Below are positions 1-6,564 of a stretch of DNA of 34,110 nt, piece by piece (the stretch's first letter is position 1; every line of letters begins with the position of its first letter). This stretch comes from Candidatus Iainarchaeum sp. (GTDB lineage Archaea > Iainarchaeota > Iainarchaeia > Iainarchaeales > JAAZKV01). Both the position numbers and the translations under genes were made by a program. The stretch is taken from positions 2,125 through 36,234 of the forward strand of contig JAQVNZ010000001.1 in NCBI GenBank assembly GCA_028702895.1, read 5' to 3'. The notes beneath the pieces were generated by a model that saw only the letters and a list, made by a program, of their open reading frames with translations, was not told the origin of the DNA and did no database searches.

Positions 1-200
1 CTAATGGCTCAGGAAAAGTTTGTAGTTGTGCAGCAAAAGACTCAAAAGGCGATGAAATTTCAGTAACCCTTTGGAATGAACAATGTGCACAAGTAAATGA
101 AGGCGACAAAATAAAAATTACTAACGGATGGACAAGCGAATTCCAAGGACAATTACAAATAAGCACTGGAAAAATGGGAACATTAGAAATATTAAAATAG
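1..200 (+). CDS. C-terminal part of a single-OB-fold ssDNA-binding (RPA/SSB-like) protein, 5' truncated by the window
   Basis: The frame opens at base 3 and runs 65 codons to TAG at 198-200. The visible peptide has the pattern of the second half of an archaeal OB fold: a basic/Gly-rich strand, then V-T-L-W-N-E, then E-G-D-K-I-K-I, then a strand pair ending in a Q-L-Q-I-S-T-G-K motif. That L-W-N ... G-D-x-I-x-I pattern is typical of archaeal SSB and RPA OB folds, and it also occurs in the full-length RPA encoded at 22537-23784. The likely role is single-stranded DNA binding in replication or repair. The N-terminus lies outside the window, so the number of OB folds cannot be judged. A short perfect hairpin follows at 228-242. 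Confidence 0.72.
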   Translation, partial: NGSGKVCSCAAKDSKGDEISVTLWNEQCAQVNEGDKIKITNGWTSEFQGQLQISTGKMGTLEILK

Positions 201-227
201 AACTTTTAAAAAATAGAAATTATAATA

Positions 228-242
228 GAGGCCAATGGCCTC
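228..242. terminator. Palindromic hairpin between convergent genes
   Basis: A 6-bp GC-rich stem (GAGGCC / GGCCTC) encloses the 3-base loop AAT. It stands out in AT-rich surroundings, 28 bases past the stop of the OB-fold gene. A T-rich run follows about 20 bases later (near 262-270). It could help end the plus-strand transcript, or both convergent transcripts. Archaeal termination usually needs only U-runs, so the function is inferred. Confidence 0.4.
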
Positions 243-271
243 AATAATTTCATCAAACTAATTTTTTTTAT

Positions 272-445
272 TTAATCTAAAAGGCTTACTTCGTCTTTTA
301 CTCTATTTCTACCAAAATTAGCGTATTTTCGAAACTTTGTTTTAGTCCAAGCTTCGGGTTGTTTTGATCTTAATTTTTGTTCTTCTGCGAGAAGTTTTAA
401 TCGCATTTTTTCGTCTACTCCAAGATCTAGTAATACGTTACTCAT
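272..445 (-). CDS. Small basic hypothetical protein (57 aa)
   Basis: I chose the ATG at 443-445. It has a GGGGTGA Shine-Dalgarno five bases upstream. A longer frame starting with TTG at 460 would swallow that site. The protein is hydrophilic, with an N-terminal hydrophobic patch (N-V-L-L-D-L-G-V-D), a helical charged middle and a basic end rich in K, R and aromatic residues. There is no membrane segment or Cys pair. I do not recognise the family. The good ribosome-binding site and protein-like composition argue that it is real. It converges on the OB-fold gene. Confidence 0.55.
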   Translation of the reverse strand: MSNVLLDLGVDEKMRLKLLAEEQKLRSKQPEAWTKTKFRKYANFGRNRVKDEVSLLD

Positions 446-685
446 TAGCTCACCCCACAAATATTTTTGAAAATCTCAAAAAAAAAGCTCCATAAGTATT
501 GTCTCTTAAGTAATATATAAACCTTGCTTTATATAGAAAACACTCTAAAATAATAAATAAATTCAAAGTAAAATTCATTTTTTATATTTTTGTTTATATC
601 TTTTCTAAAATACACAAAATATTGATTAGACTAACTAAACTTTGTTAATTTAATTAATTAAAAATAAGTTACTAATTTAAAAAAA

Positions 686-988
686 TCATTTTTTTATTGT
701 CTTTAGTTTTTTTATTTTATTAATTTTTTTAACAGCTTTTTTTTCCACTTTTATCTTATCGTTCACTACTTTATCGTTTTCATCTAACAATTCTTCTGGT
801 TCATCTTCAGAATCATCATTTTCCATTTCTTCAAATTCAGCTAATTCATCATCATCCAATCCAAGAGCCTTTAATTTAGCTAAATGCTCTTCTCTTGTCA
901 TAGATTCAAATTCTTCTCGCCATGCGTCCATTGCTGGAGTATTAGGAAGTGTTTTTCCTTCTGCTGGTTTTTTTAAAATCTTAGCCAT
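686..988 (-). CDS. Hypothetical protein with an acidic middle and a lysine-rich tail (100 aa)
   Basis: The preferred start is the ATG at 986-988 (M-A-K-I-L-K-K). An in-frame upstream extension to 1054 runs through the promoter region and encodes an unlikely hydrophobic/basic stretch. Residues 1-45 are mixed and probably helical. Residues 46-72 are almost all D and E. The last 25 residues are a K-rich tail of the K-K-A-V-K-K type. That alternating acidic/basic layout suggests a disordered polyanion-polycation protein that may contact nucleic acid or ribosomes. The tail resembles those of the products at 6472-6564 and 11124-11357. A TATA-like TTTATATA near 1043-1050 serves this side as well as the divergent recombinase gene. 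Function unknown. Confidence 0.55.
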   Translation of the reverse strand: MAKILKKPAEGKTLPNTPAMDAWREEFESMTREEHLAKLKALGLDDDELAEFEEMENDDSEDEPEELLDENDKVVNDKIKVEKKAVKKINKIKKLKTIKK

Positions 989-1042
989 GAAAAATTTATG
1001 TCTATCCCGCTTAAAAACCTTACTTTTAAAAAATAAAACAAG

Positions 1043-1050
1043 TATATAAA
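1043..1050. promoter_or_regulatory. TATA box shared by the divergent genes at 988 and 1074
   Basis: The sequence TATATAAA is centred about 27 bases before the ATG of the recombinase gene at 1074. That is the spacing expected for a leaderless archaeal transcript starting at the AUG. Read on the minus strand it gives TTTATATA, which would start a transcript about 30 bases upstream of the gene ending at 686. This is inferred from archaeal TBP spacing. Confidence 0.55.
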
Positions 1051-1073
1051 CCACAATAAACTAAACTTATTAA

Positions 1074-1919
1074 ATGAATGAAAATAAAATAAATTTTGAA
1101 AACTATTTAAAAGAATTCAGACAAGATCTTATTATTGCAGGATATTCCCAAAAAACATTGAAAATGTATTTATCATATACAACAGAAGTATTAAATTATA
1201 TTAATAAAAAACCAGAGTTAATTGAAGTTAGGGATATTATTGGATATTTAGCCCAAAAAAAAGATTCTGGTTGTAGCAATGCTACTTTAGCATTAATTCA
1301 TGCCGCGTTAAAATATTTTTTCAAAAATTATTTAAAAATGAACATAATTGATGAAATAAAAACACCTAAAAAATCTAAAAGTTTACCTAAAATTCTTAAT
1401 AAAGACGAAATAAAATTATTATTTAATGCGACAAAATTTGGTAGAAATAGATTAATATTAAAATTTATTTATGGTTCAGGATGTCGAGTAGGAGAAGTCG
1501 TAAAATTAAAAGTAGATGATATTAATATTAAAGAAAGAACGGCCATGATTAGAAGTGGAAAAGGAAATAAAGATAGATTAATAATATTATCAAAAAATTG
1601 GATAATTGATTTAAAAAAATATTTGAAAAAAAAGAAAATTAAAAGTGAATATGTTTTTTCTAAAAAAAATGGAACACCAATTTCATCAGATACTATACAA
1701 AGAATAATTAAAGAAAGTGCGAAAAAAGCAGGGATTACTAAAACAGTTACACCCCATTGTTTAAGACATAGTTATGCTACACACTTATTAGAAGCGGGAA
1801 CTAATATTAGATATATTCAAACTTTATTAGGACATTCTAATTTGAATACAACTCAAATTTATACTAATGTTGCAAATGAACAATTAAAAAAAGTAAAAAG
1901 CCCATTAGATAATTTATAA
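1074..1919 (+). CDS. xerA: Tyrosine recombinase, XerA/XerD-like
   Basis: This 281-residue protein has the two-domain layout of Xer recombinases. Residues 1-100 are an N-terminal SAM-like core-binding domain. The catalytic domain runs from about 105 to 275. The catalytic set is complete: R138 (in G-C-R-V-G-E), K163 (in G-K-G-N-K-D-R), H228 and R231 (in H-C-L-R-H-S), H254 (in G-H-S) and nucleophile Y263 (in Q-I-Y-T-N-V). The length matches archaeal XerA, which resolves chromosome dimers at dif. Integrases of archaeal elements look similar. The start is leaderless behind the TATA box at 1043-1050. Just past its stop lies one arm of a perfect 20-bp inverted repeat (1965-1984 and 2685-2704), so a local substrate is possible. 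Confidence 0.93.
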   Translation: MNENKINFENYLKEFRQDLIIAGYSQKTLKMYLSYTTEVLNYINKKPELIEVRDIIGYLAQKKDSGCSNATLALIHAALKYFFKNYLKMNIIDEIKTPKKSKSLPKILNKDEIKLLFNATKFGRNRLILKFIYGSGCRVGEVVKLKVDDINIKERTAMIRSGKGNKDRLIILSKNWIIDLKKYLKKKKIKSEYVFSKKNGTPISSDTIQRIIKESAKKAGITKTVTPHCLRHSYATHLLEAGTNIRYIQTLLGHSNLNTTQIYTNVANEQLKKVKSPLDNL

Positions 1920-1964
1920 AAAATATTTATTAATATAAAAATATATTATTGAAAAAAACCAGTA

Positions 1965-1984
1965 ACCCAACACTTCCACTAATA
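1965..1984. repeat. Left arm of a perfect 20-bp inverted repeat
   Basis: These 20 bases are the exact reverse complement of 2685-2704. The arm begins ACCCAACACTTCC and holds nine G/C bases, against a background with long stretches of only A and T. It sits 45 bases after the recombinase stop codon. The two arms enclose about 700 bp carrying only the PRC-barrel gene. I see no further base pairing beyond the arms. Confidence 0.9.
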
Positions 1985-2190
1985 ATTTCAAACTGAATAA
2001 AATATTTTACAAAACCACAAAATAATTAAAAAAATAGTAATTTTTTGATTTTTTAAATTAAATAATCTAAAAAAAACCAAACAATAATTATGTATAATTA
2101 ATATTTTTTAAATAATTAAAAATAATATTATGTATAAATATATTTATTTTCGACAATAACTTTAAATATGTCTTTGTCGTTTATTTGTTA

Positions 2191-2200
2191 AAAAGGAGGA
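2191..2200 (+). promoter_or_regulatory. Strong Shine-Dalgarno of the PRC-barrel gene
   Basis: AAAAGGAGGA ends six bases before the ATG at 2207. It is the most complete anti-16S match seen in the window. A TATA-like TTTAAATA at about 2160-2168 would give a leader of about 20 bases, so this is a leadered, probably well-translated mRNA. Confidence 0.7.
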
Positions 2201-2206
2201 ATTAAT

Positions 2207-2518
2207 ATGAGTGTAAAATTATCAAAATTATTTGGAATGGATATTTATGATGCGCAAGCAGGATATAAAGGAAAAGTTTATGATATAATTATTAATCTTG
2301 AAAAAGGAAAATTAGAAACTATAACAACAGAACCATTAAAAGTAAAAACAAAATCTGATGCAAAAAAAATACTTGCTGAAAAAAGTATACCTTATAGAAA
2401 TGTTCAATCAGCAAACGATATTTTAATTGTTTCAAACAATCCAGTACAAGCTGTTGAAAAAGAAGAAGAATCTAGAGTTCCATATAAAACAAATACAAGA
2501 TATAGATATAAGAGATAA
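2207..2518 (+). CDS. PRC-barrel domain protein
   Basis: The 103-residue product carries a PRC-barrel at about residues 1-78. The hallmarks are L-S-K-L-F-G-M-D-I-Y-D, G-Y-K-G-K-V-Y-D-I-I-I and, near the end of the barrel, I-P-Y-R-N-V followed by D-I-L-I-V. A charged disordered tail (K-E-E-E-S then a basic R-Y-R-Y-K-R end) follows. Archaeal stand-alone PRC-barrel proteins include cell-division partners of SepF/FtsZ (the CdpB proteins), and others bind RNA-processing factors. Which applies cannot be told here. The gene is translated from a very strong Shine-Dalgarno and lies alone between the two arms of the inverted repeat, so recombination between the arms would flip it. Confidence 0.85.
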   Translation: MSVKLSKLFGMDIYDAQAGYKGKVYDIIINLEKGKLETITTEPLKVKTKSDAKKILAEKSIPYRNVQSANDILIVSNNPVQAVEKEEESRVPYKTNTRYRYKR

Positions 2519-2582
2519 AATTATTTTTTATATCTAACTTTTATTAATTAATATAAGTTTAAAATATAATAAAATAAACACT

Positions 2583-2594
2583 AATTCTAGGACA
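2583..2594. repeat. 12-bp repeat AATTCTAGGACA, inverted relative to 3341-3352
   Basis: These 12 bases are the exact reverse complement of 3341-3352. The two copies flank the gene at 2690-3283. The core TGTCCTAG recurs at 14070. It is short, so chance cannot be excluded, but CTAG-containing words are rare here. Confidence 0.45.
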
Positions 2595-2684
2595 ATAATA
2601 TAAATAAATAGTAATCTTTTAATATAAGTTATAATAATTATTATATTATTATACATAAATTAGTTTTATAATTTAGTATAAGTA

Positions 2685-2704
2685 TATTAGTGGAAGTGTT
2701 GGGT
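2685..2704. repeat. Right arm of the 20-bp inverted repeat, overlapping a start codon
   Basis: Exact reverse complement of 1965-1984. It contains the GTG at 2690 that opens the following gene, so the first five codons of that frame are repeat sequence. A degenerate relative (12 of 13 bases, T-G-G-A-A then T-G-T-T-G-G-G core) lies at 4088-4100 in the same orientation. Confidence 0.9.
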
Positions 2705-3283
2705 GTGTCTGTAAGAGGTTATTTTGTTCAATATAAATTTATTTTACCTGATAATATAAAACATTCATCTTATACCTATCAAAAATTATTTAGAGCAATT
2801 TATGGTTATACTCAAGCAGTCTATAAATCAAATGGTAAAACTTATCATTATTATCGACCAGGTGTATTGTCAAATGTTCCATTTATACGCCCTGGAAAAA
2901 ATTGTGTTATAATTCCACAATCAGCATTTCAAAAATTACAAGAATTTTTTAAAACGGGACAAAATCCAACCCATGAATGGTCAGTAAAAGGAGATTGGAA
3001 ATGCACTTATTTTTTAAATGAAAAAGATATTTCTGAAAAAGATATTATTATTGCAGTTGAAGAATTATTATCACGAAAATATATTGAAGGTAATGAAGGA
3101 TTAGTTAAATTAAGTAGTGAAATTGATCGAATTTTAAACTTAACAGAAATTAACGAATCTTATAAAAATTTAATTATAAACGAAGCTCAAAAAATAATAG
3201 AAAATATTTGGTTTAAAGAAATTTATTCAAGTTCACCTGTTTTATTGAGTTTTTATCAAAATTTTAAAAAATTGACTAACTAA
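2690..3283 (+). CDS. Conserved-looking hypothetical protein (up to 197 aa)
   Basis: I do not recognise the family. The first half is rich in aromatic residues and has a patterned core (Y-T-Y-Q-K-L-F-R-A-I-Y-G-Y-T-Q), a Y-H-Y-Y-R-P-G-V-L-S segment, an I-R-P-G-K-N motif and an N-P-T-H-E-W ... G-D-W motif. It looks like a small alpha/beta domain with functional loops. The second half (from about residue 110) is helical and charged. No signal peptide or membrane helix is seen. The GTG at 2690 lies about 25 bases after a TATA-like TTTATAAT (2664-2671), which fits a leaderless start. GTG at 2705 is an alternative. The start region is formed by the right arm of the inverted repeat, so promoter linkage would change if the segment inverted. 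Confidence 0.7.
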   Translation: MEVLGVSVRGYFVQYKFILPDNIKHSSYTYQKLFRAIYGYTQAVYKSNGKTYHYYRPGVLSNVPFIRPGKNCVIIPQSAFQKLQEFFKTGQNPTHEWSVKGDWKCTYFLNEKDISEKDIIIAVEELLSRKYIEGNEGLVKLSSEIDRILNLTEINESYKNLIINEAQKIIENIWFKEIYSSSPVLLSFYQNFKKLTN

Positions 3284-3340
3284 CTGTTGATTTTTATTAA
3301 AATTTGTTTTTTATCTAAATTTTTAATTTAAACAAACTAG

Positions 3341-3361
3341 TGTCCTAGAATTTGAGATTTT
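3341..3361. repeat. TGTCCTAG-type repeat, second copy at 14070-14090
   Basis: The 21 bases match 14070-14090 at 18 positions, sharing TGTCCTAG and TGAGATTTT with three differences between. Bases 3341-3352 also form the inverted partner of 2583-2594. All copies are intergenic. A recombinase or protein-binding site is possible but not shown. Confidence 0.45.
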
Positions 3362-3410
3362 TGTTTATTATTTTTTTATAAAATTTATTTTTTTATTTGT
3401 GTTTTTTAGT

Positions 3411-3860
3411 TTAATTATTTGTTAAAATTTTATTTTTTTGTTTTATTTCTTCTTTTAGTTTTTTTTCTTGATCTATTTTAATTAATAAGTCTTTTTTTCT
3501 CCATTTTCGTTTTCCGCCAATGTTTCCAGTTTCTATTATTCCTAAATCTACCATTGTTTTTAAATAAGGGTATAAGCTTCTATCATTTTTATATTCTATT
3601 TGAAAAAAATCCCAAATTCGTCTTTTAATTTCATTCATATCTATCCATTCATCAAAAGGGATCACATTTACTAAATGATATGCTTGTGTATGTTCAGTAC
3701 AATTAATTACATCCCACACCGAAATAATGGTTTTTTGAATAGTTTCTTTATTTTCTGTATAAATTTGTGTTTCTTCACTATTTATTTTATTTGTATTAAT
3801 ATTTGTTTTTTTATTAAACAAATTTTTTAAAATTTTTATTAAACCCATCATTATAATCAT
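3411..3860 (-). CDS. Winged-helix-like hypothetical protein (up to 149 aa)
   Basis: After a basic N-terminus and a linker rich in N, T and E (to about residue 45), residues 46-125 look like a winged helix. There is W-I-D-M-N-E-I-K-R-R-I-W, then a second helix ending Y-L-K-T-M-V-D-L-G-I-I-E, then a basic wing G-G-K-R-K-W-R-K-K-D-L. A charged coiled-coil-like end follows. It is probably a DNA-binding regulator. ATGs at 3860, 3851 and 3848 are all possible starts. Four bases upstream of the first begins a series of palindromes made from ATTAC/GTAAT half-sites (3864-3986). This suggests autoregulation, which I infer from position. Codon use and A+T are like the neighbours. Confidence 0.62.
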   Translation of the reverse strand: MIIMMGLIKILKNLFNKKTNINTNKINSEETQIYTENKETIQKTIISVWDVINCTEHTQAYHLVNVIPFDEWIDMNEIKRRIWDFFQIEYKNDRSLYPYLKTMVDLGIIETGNIGGKRKWRKKDLLIKIDQEKKLKEEIKQKNKILTNN

Positions 3861-3863
3861 GAT

Positions 3864-3986
3864 AGTAATTACTTAAAAACATTACTGTAATGATGGTTAA
3901 TGATTGTAATGATTGGTAATTACTAGTTTTGTTAATTTGCCTAATAAGTTAGTATTACTTTTAATAATTTTATCTGGTAATTACCA
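3864..3986. promoter_or_regulatory. Cluster of ATTAC/GTAAT palindromes, putative operators
   Basis: Five perfect palindromes stand in 123 bases upstream of the winged-helix gene: AGTAATTACT (3864-3873), ATTACTGTAAT (3881-3891), GTAATTAC (3916-3923), AGTATTACT (3951-3959) and TGGTAATTACCA (3975-3986). Loose GTAAT half-sites lie between them. The first would overlap the start region of the minus-strand gene. The rest of 3861-4236 contains no gene that I can support. Confidence 0.6.
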
Positions 3987-4087
3987 AAATTTATTTTTTT
4001 TATATTTTTTATTTTAAAGTGATTGGTTTATTTGTTTGCTTTTTTAATTTTTTATTATATTTGTATTTTTTTTATATTTGTGAGTAC

Positions 4088-4100
4088 TGGAATTGTTGGG
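4088..4100 (+). repeat. Degenerate third copy of the inverted-repeat core
   Basis: TGGAATTGTTGGG matches 2691-2703 at 12 of 13 bases and has the same orientation. It lies about 140 bases before the tRNA gene. A similar word arises by coding chance near 15961, so this copy alone is weak evidence. Confidence 0.3.
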
Positions 4101-4236
4101 ATATTTAGTTAATGTTATATTTTTTTATTTTATTTGTTTATTTTTAATTAATGAGTGTGTATAAGTGGTGTTTTTTTTGCTTTAAATTCAAAATTAGCTT
4201 GTTTTTGTTTATTTTGGTCTTATTTTTAATAAATAG

Positions 4237-4311
4237 TAGTGGGGAGAGGATTTGAACCTCCGACCTTCGGGTTATGAGCCCGACGGGCACTCCAGGCTGC
4301 CCTACCCCACT
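4237..4311 (-). tRNA. Initiator tRNA-Met (CAU)
   Basis: Read on the minus strand, the sequence folds into a full cloverleaf. The 7-bp acceptor is AGTGGGG/CCCCACT with an A1-U72 pair, the D-arm is GGGC/GCCC, and the anticodon loop is CTCATAA. The T-arm is GGAGG/CCTCT around TTCAAAT and the discriminator is A. The anticodon stem ends in three G-C pairs next to the loop (GGG/CCC). A1-U72 plus GGG/CCC is the signature of archaeal initiator tRNA, which separates it from elongator Met and from the Ile2 precursor. CCA is not encoded and there is no intron. Confidence 0.93.
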
Positions 4312-4487
4312 TTTAATGGTTTAAATAAAAAATAAGGTTTTTTTATTGAATAAATTTTGAATTTATCTAATTTTTTAACTTATTTTTTTATTTTAAACAA
4401 TTTTATTGTTTATTTTTCGATTTCTTGCTTTTTTTATGTTTTTTCTATTATGTTTTTTGTTAATTTTCTGTGTCCAACATTTTGTGT

Positions 4488-5024
4488 TTATTCTTTAATT
4501 TTTTCTAATATTATTAATTCTTCTTCTATTTTTTTTATTTTTTTAATTGTATCTTTTTGCATTTGTGGGTCATTTAAGGTATCCATCTTGCCTCCGCATG
4601 CTGGGCAAATAAACCTATATTCTGCAGCTATTTCAAAAGGTAATCTTTCTGAACATTTTTTACAATCAAAAAAATAATATTCCGCTTCTAAGCTTTTTTT
4701 TTCATTTAATTTTATTAAATATTCTTTTTGTTTTTCAATTATTAATTCGGCAATTCTTGGTTTATTTAATTCCCAAGTATAATTGTACCATCCTGTTTTT
4801 TGATTTCTGCTTTTTTGATATGTTGCAATACCTCTAAAATGTAATTTATTTAAAATTGCTCTGATTTCGGTTACTTTTTTATTCATTTTTTTTGAAATTT
4901 CTTCATCTGTAAAAGCTTTTCGTTTTCTTTCACAAATTTTTATTAATTCTATTGTTTCTTTCCCGCCTACTATATCAAAAAAATCTTGTACAACAAACAA
5001 TTCAGTTATAGATTTTTGAGACAT
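4488..5024 (-). CDS. tfe: Transcription factor E, alpha subunit (TFE)
   Basis: The 178-residue protein has the TFE/TFIIE-alpha plan. An N-terminal winged helix (about residues 5-90) contains the F-T-D-E-E-I-S-K-K-M segment and the L-H-F-R-G-I-A-T-Y motif. A helical linker follows, then a zinc ribbon with C121-x2-C124 and C140-x2-C143 (C-P-A-C-G-G), and a lysine/glutamate-rich C-terminal helix. TFE joins the RNA polymerase pre-initiation complex, helps open the promoter and contacts the clamp. The length matches archaeal homologues. It lies 21 bases downstream of trm56 on the same strand, so the two are probably cotranscribed. Confidence 0.95.
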   Translation of the reverse strand: MSQKSITELFVVQDFFDIVGGKETIELIKICERKRKAFTDEEISKKMNKKVTEIRAILNKLHFRGIATYQKSRNQKTGWYNYTWELNKPRIAELIIEKQKEYLIKLNEKKSLEAEYYFFDCKKCSERLPFEIAAEYRFICPACGGKMDTLNDPQMQKDTIKKIKKIEEELIILEKIKE

Positions 5025-5045
5025 ATAGTATCTTTTTGTAGAAAA

Positions 5046-5585
5046 CTATTTTAAATCAATTACTTGTTTTCCTATTTTTGATGGTATTATTTGTTTTTTT
5101 GCGTTTTTAAATTGTATATTGAATTCATTTCCTTTTTGTATTCTATCTAATGTTATTGCTAATGCTGCGATTTCGCTGTGTGGTTGTTTAGTTACAGATA
5201 TGTTGTAATTTGAAATATGGTATACTTCTTTTTCAACTTTTTGAGAGCCAATGATTATACATATTTTTTTATTTTTTGAAATCTCCTCTTCTTTTTGTAG
5301 TATTTCTTCTCCATACATGGTTAAATGAACTAAAATGTATCCTTTTTTTTTTAATTTTAATAATTCTTCTTTCCAATCTTTAACAAATTCAACTTTAAAT
5401 GGTCCACCCCAACGTTGTGTTACATCATCAACACTTTTTTTCATATTTTTGTCTGGTTCTCCACAAATAATTATTTTTTTAGCGCCCAGTGCTCTTGAAA
5501 CTAGTGAACAATGGCTTGTTACTCTATAGTCTCTTATTTCACGATGACCATATCTAAAAACAATAATTTCTTTAGTCATATTCAT
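5046..5585 (-). CDS. trm56: tRNA (cytidine(56)-2'-O)-methyltransferase, SPOUT family
   Basis: The enzyme methylates the ribose of C56 in the T-loop of tRNA and is found only in archaea. The 179-residue sequence shows the family marks: R-Y-G-H-R-x2-R-D-x-R-V-T-S-H at 11-25, the V-H-L-T-M-Y-G strand at 86-92, I-I-G-S-Q-K-V at 111-117, and the trefoil-knot cofactor loop with K-Q-P-H-S-E-I-A-A-L-A-I at 133-144. ATG at 5585 or 5579 can start it. The difference is two residues. It probably heads a two-gene operon with TFE. All four tRNA genes nearby end their T-arms with the TTC that carries C56. Confidence 0.93.
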   Translation of the reverse strand: MNMTKEIIVFRYGHREIRDYRVTSHCSLVSRALGAKKIIICGEPDKNMKKSVDDVTQRWGGPFKVEFVKDWKEELLKLKKKGYILVHLTMYGEEILQKEEEISKNKKICIIIGSQKVEKEVYHISNYNISVTKQPHSEIAALAITLDRIQKGNEFNIQFKNAKKQIIPSKIGKQVIDLK

Positions 5586-5731
5586 TTAATTCTACTATTG
5601 ATTATTATTCTTGTTGTTTTTTAAGGTTAATTTGTTGTTTTGCAATCGTTTAAAAAGATTTGCTGTGAAATTTTAATTAACCAATCATAATAAAATTAAA
5701 TAAATTAATTTTTAATTTATTTTAATTTGTT

Positions 5732-5804
5732 GGTTCCGTAGCTCAGTTGGTAGAGCACTGGACTTTTAATCCAGGTGTCCGGGGTTCGAATCCCCGCGGA
5801 ATCG
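5732..5804 (+). tRNA. tRNA-Lys (UUU)
   Basis: The cloverleaf is complete: acceptor GGTTCCG/CGGAATC (one G-U), D-arm GCTC/GAGC, anticodon stem CTGGA/TCCAG around CTTTTAA, variable region GTGTC, T-stem CGGGG/CCCCG around TTCGAAT, and discriminator G. Anticodon TTT. No intron, no encoded CCA. A T-run follows immediately. Confidence 0.96.
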
Positions 5805-5960
5805 CTTTTTATTTTGCAATATATTTTATTTTAAAATAATTTTTTTTGTTTTTAATATTTTTTTTACTTAATTTTTTTGAGCGGGTCATTTTAATAATAA
5901 AAAATTATTTTTAAAGTATGCAAACTATTATAAAATCTTTTTTGAAGAATTTTTAATATT

Positions 5961-6033
5961 GGTCCCGTAGCTCAGTTGGTAGAGCACCAGACTCTTAATC
6001 TGGGAGTCCAGGGTTCAAATCCCTGCGGGATCG
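5961..6033 (+). tRNA. tRNA-Lys (CUU)
   Basis: The acceptor is GGTCCCG/CGGGATC, the anticodon stem CCAGA/TCTGG surrounds CTCTTAA (anticodon CTT), the T-loop is TTCAAAT and the discriminator G. It is nearly identical in its 5' half to tRNA-Lys(UUU) 230 bases upstream, so the pair probably arose by duplication with anticodon change. No intron and no CCA. Confidence 0.96.
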
Positions 6034-6239
6034 CTTATCTAATTTATTTTATCCTTGCTCTGGTCGTTTGTTTGTGTAATTTTTAAATAATTTAAAATTA
6101 GGTGGGGTTAGGTAGTATTTTTAAACAAAAAAAGTTAAGGGCTATTATATTTTTTTTATTTATTAATATTCTTTTATAATATTTTTTTTGTTGAAGTGAT
6201 TATTAAAAAGCTTTGCGTTAACAAATTATTTTATCTTGG

Positions 6240-6313
6240 GGGACTGTAGCTCAGCCTGGGAGAGCAATCGGCTGAAGACCGGTGTGTCGCGGGTTCAAAT
6301 CTCGCCAGTCCCA
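6240..6313 (+). tRNA. tRNA-Phe (GAA)
   Basis: The acceptor is GGGACTG/CAGTCCC. The D-loop is long with GG (AGCCTGGGAGA). The anticodon stem ATCGG/CCGGT surrounds CTGAAGA (anticodon GAA). The T-stem is GCGGG/CTCGC around TTCAAAT and the discriminator A. No intron and no encoded CCA. It is the third plus-strand tRNA in a 580-bp cluster. Confidence 0.95.
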
Positions 6314-6393
6314 TTTTATTATTTTAAATTTAATTATTTTTTTTATAAAAATCTAATTTATTGATTTTATAAATTTTTTTTTAATATATTTTT

Positions 6394-6433
6394 ATTTTTA
6401 AAAAAACTAGGTGAAGGGATTTTACCCCTTCAC
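6394..6433 (-). terminator. Hairpin plus T-run terminating the lysine-rich miniprotein gene
   Basis: On the minus strand the 8-bp stem GTGAAGGG/CCCTTCAC (6411-6418 with 6426-6433) is followed by CTAG and eight or more T residues. It begins 38 bases past the miniprotein stop. A classic stem-loop plus T-run is a sign that this very short gene is a discrete, expressed unit. Confidence 0.7.
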
Positions 6434-6471
6434 AATTTATTTGACAAAAAACAGTTTGTTATTTTTTTTAT

Positions 6472-6564
6472 TTATTTCTTTTTCTTTACAACTTTTTTCT
6501 TTACTGCTTTTTTTACAACTTTTTTCTTTACTGCTTTTTTTACAACTTTTTTCTTTGCTGCCAT
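6472..6564 (-). CDS. Lysine-rich repeat miniprotein (30 aa)
   Basis: ATG at 6562-6564 is preceded by a strong GGAGG Shine-Dalgarno and followed by 29 codons and TAA. Apart from the start, the product contains only K, V and A: M-A-A, then a 9-residue unit K-K-K-V-V-K-K-A-V repeated, then a K4 end. The DNA repeats with a 27-bp period. The protein is extremely basic and probably disordered. It resembles the lysine-rich tails of histone H1-like and some HU proteins, so compaction of DNA or RNA is a fair guess, not a demonstrated role. A good ribosome-binding site upstream and a hairpin terminator downstream support it as a real gene. Confidence 0.68.
   Translation of the reverse strand: MAAKKKVVKKAVKKKVVKKAVKKKVVKKKK

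Noticed and set aside
4237-4311. Elongator tRNA-Met or Ile2 precursor
   Set aside because: A1-U72 and the GGG/CCC anticodon-stem base pairs mark an initiator.
4357-4677. Plus-strand membrane-like frame
   Set aside because: Antisense to tfe. T-rich antisense strands give false hydrophobic frames throughout this window.
6472-6564. CRISPR-like or satellite repeat
   Set aside because: The 27-bp period has no spacers and is in frame with a gene having start and stop signals.
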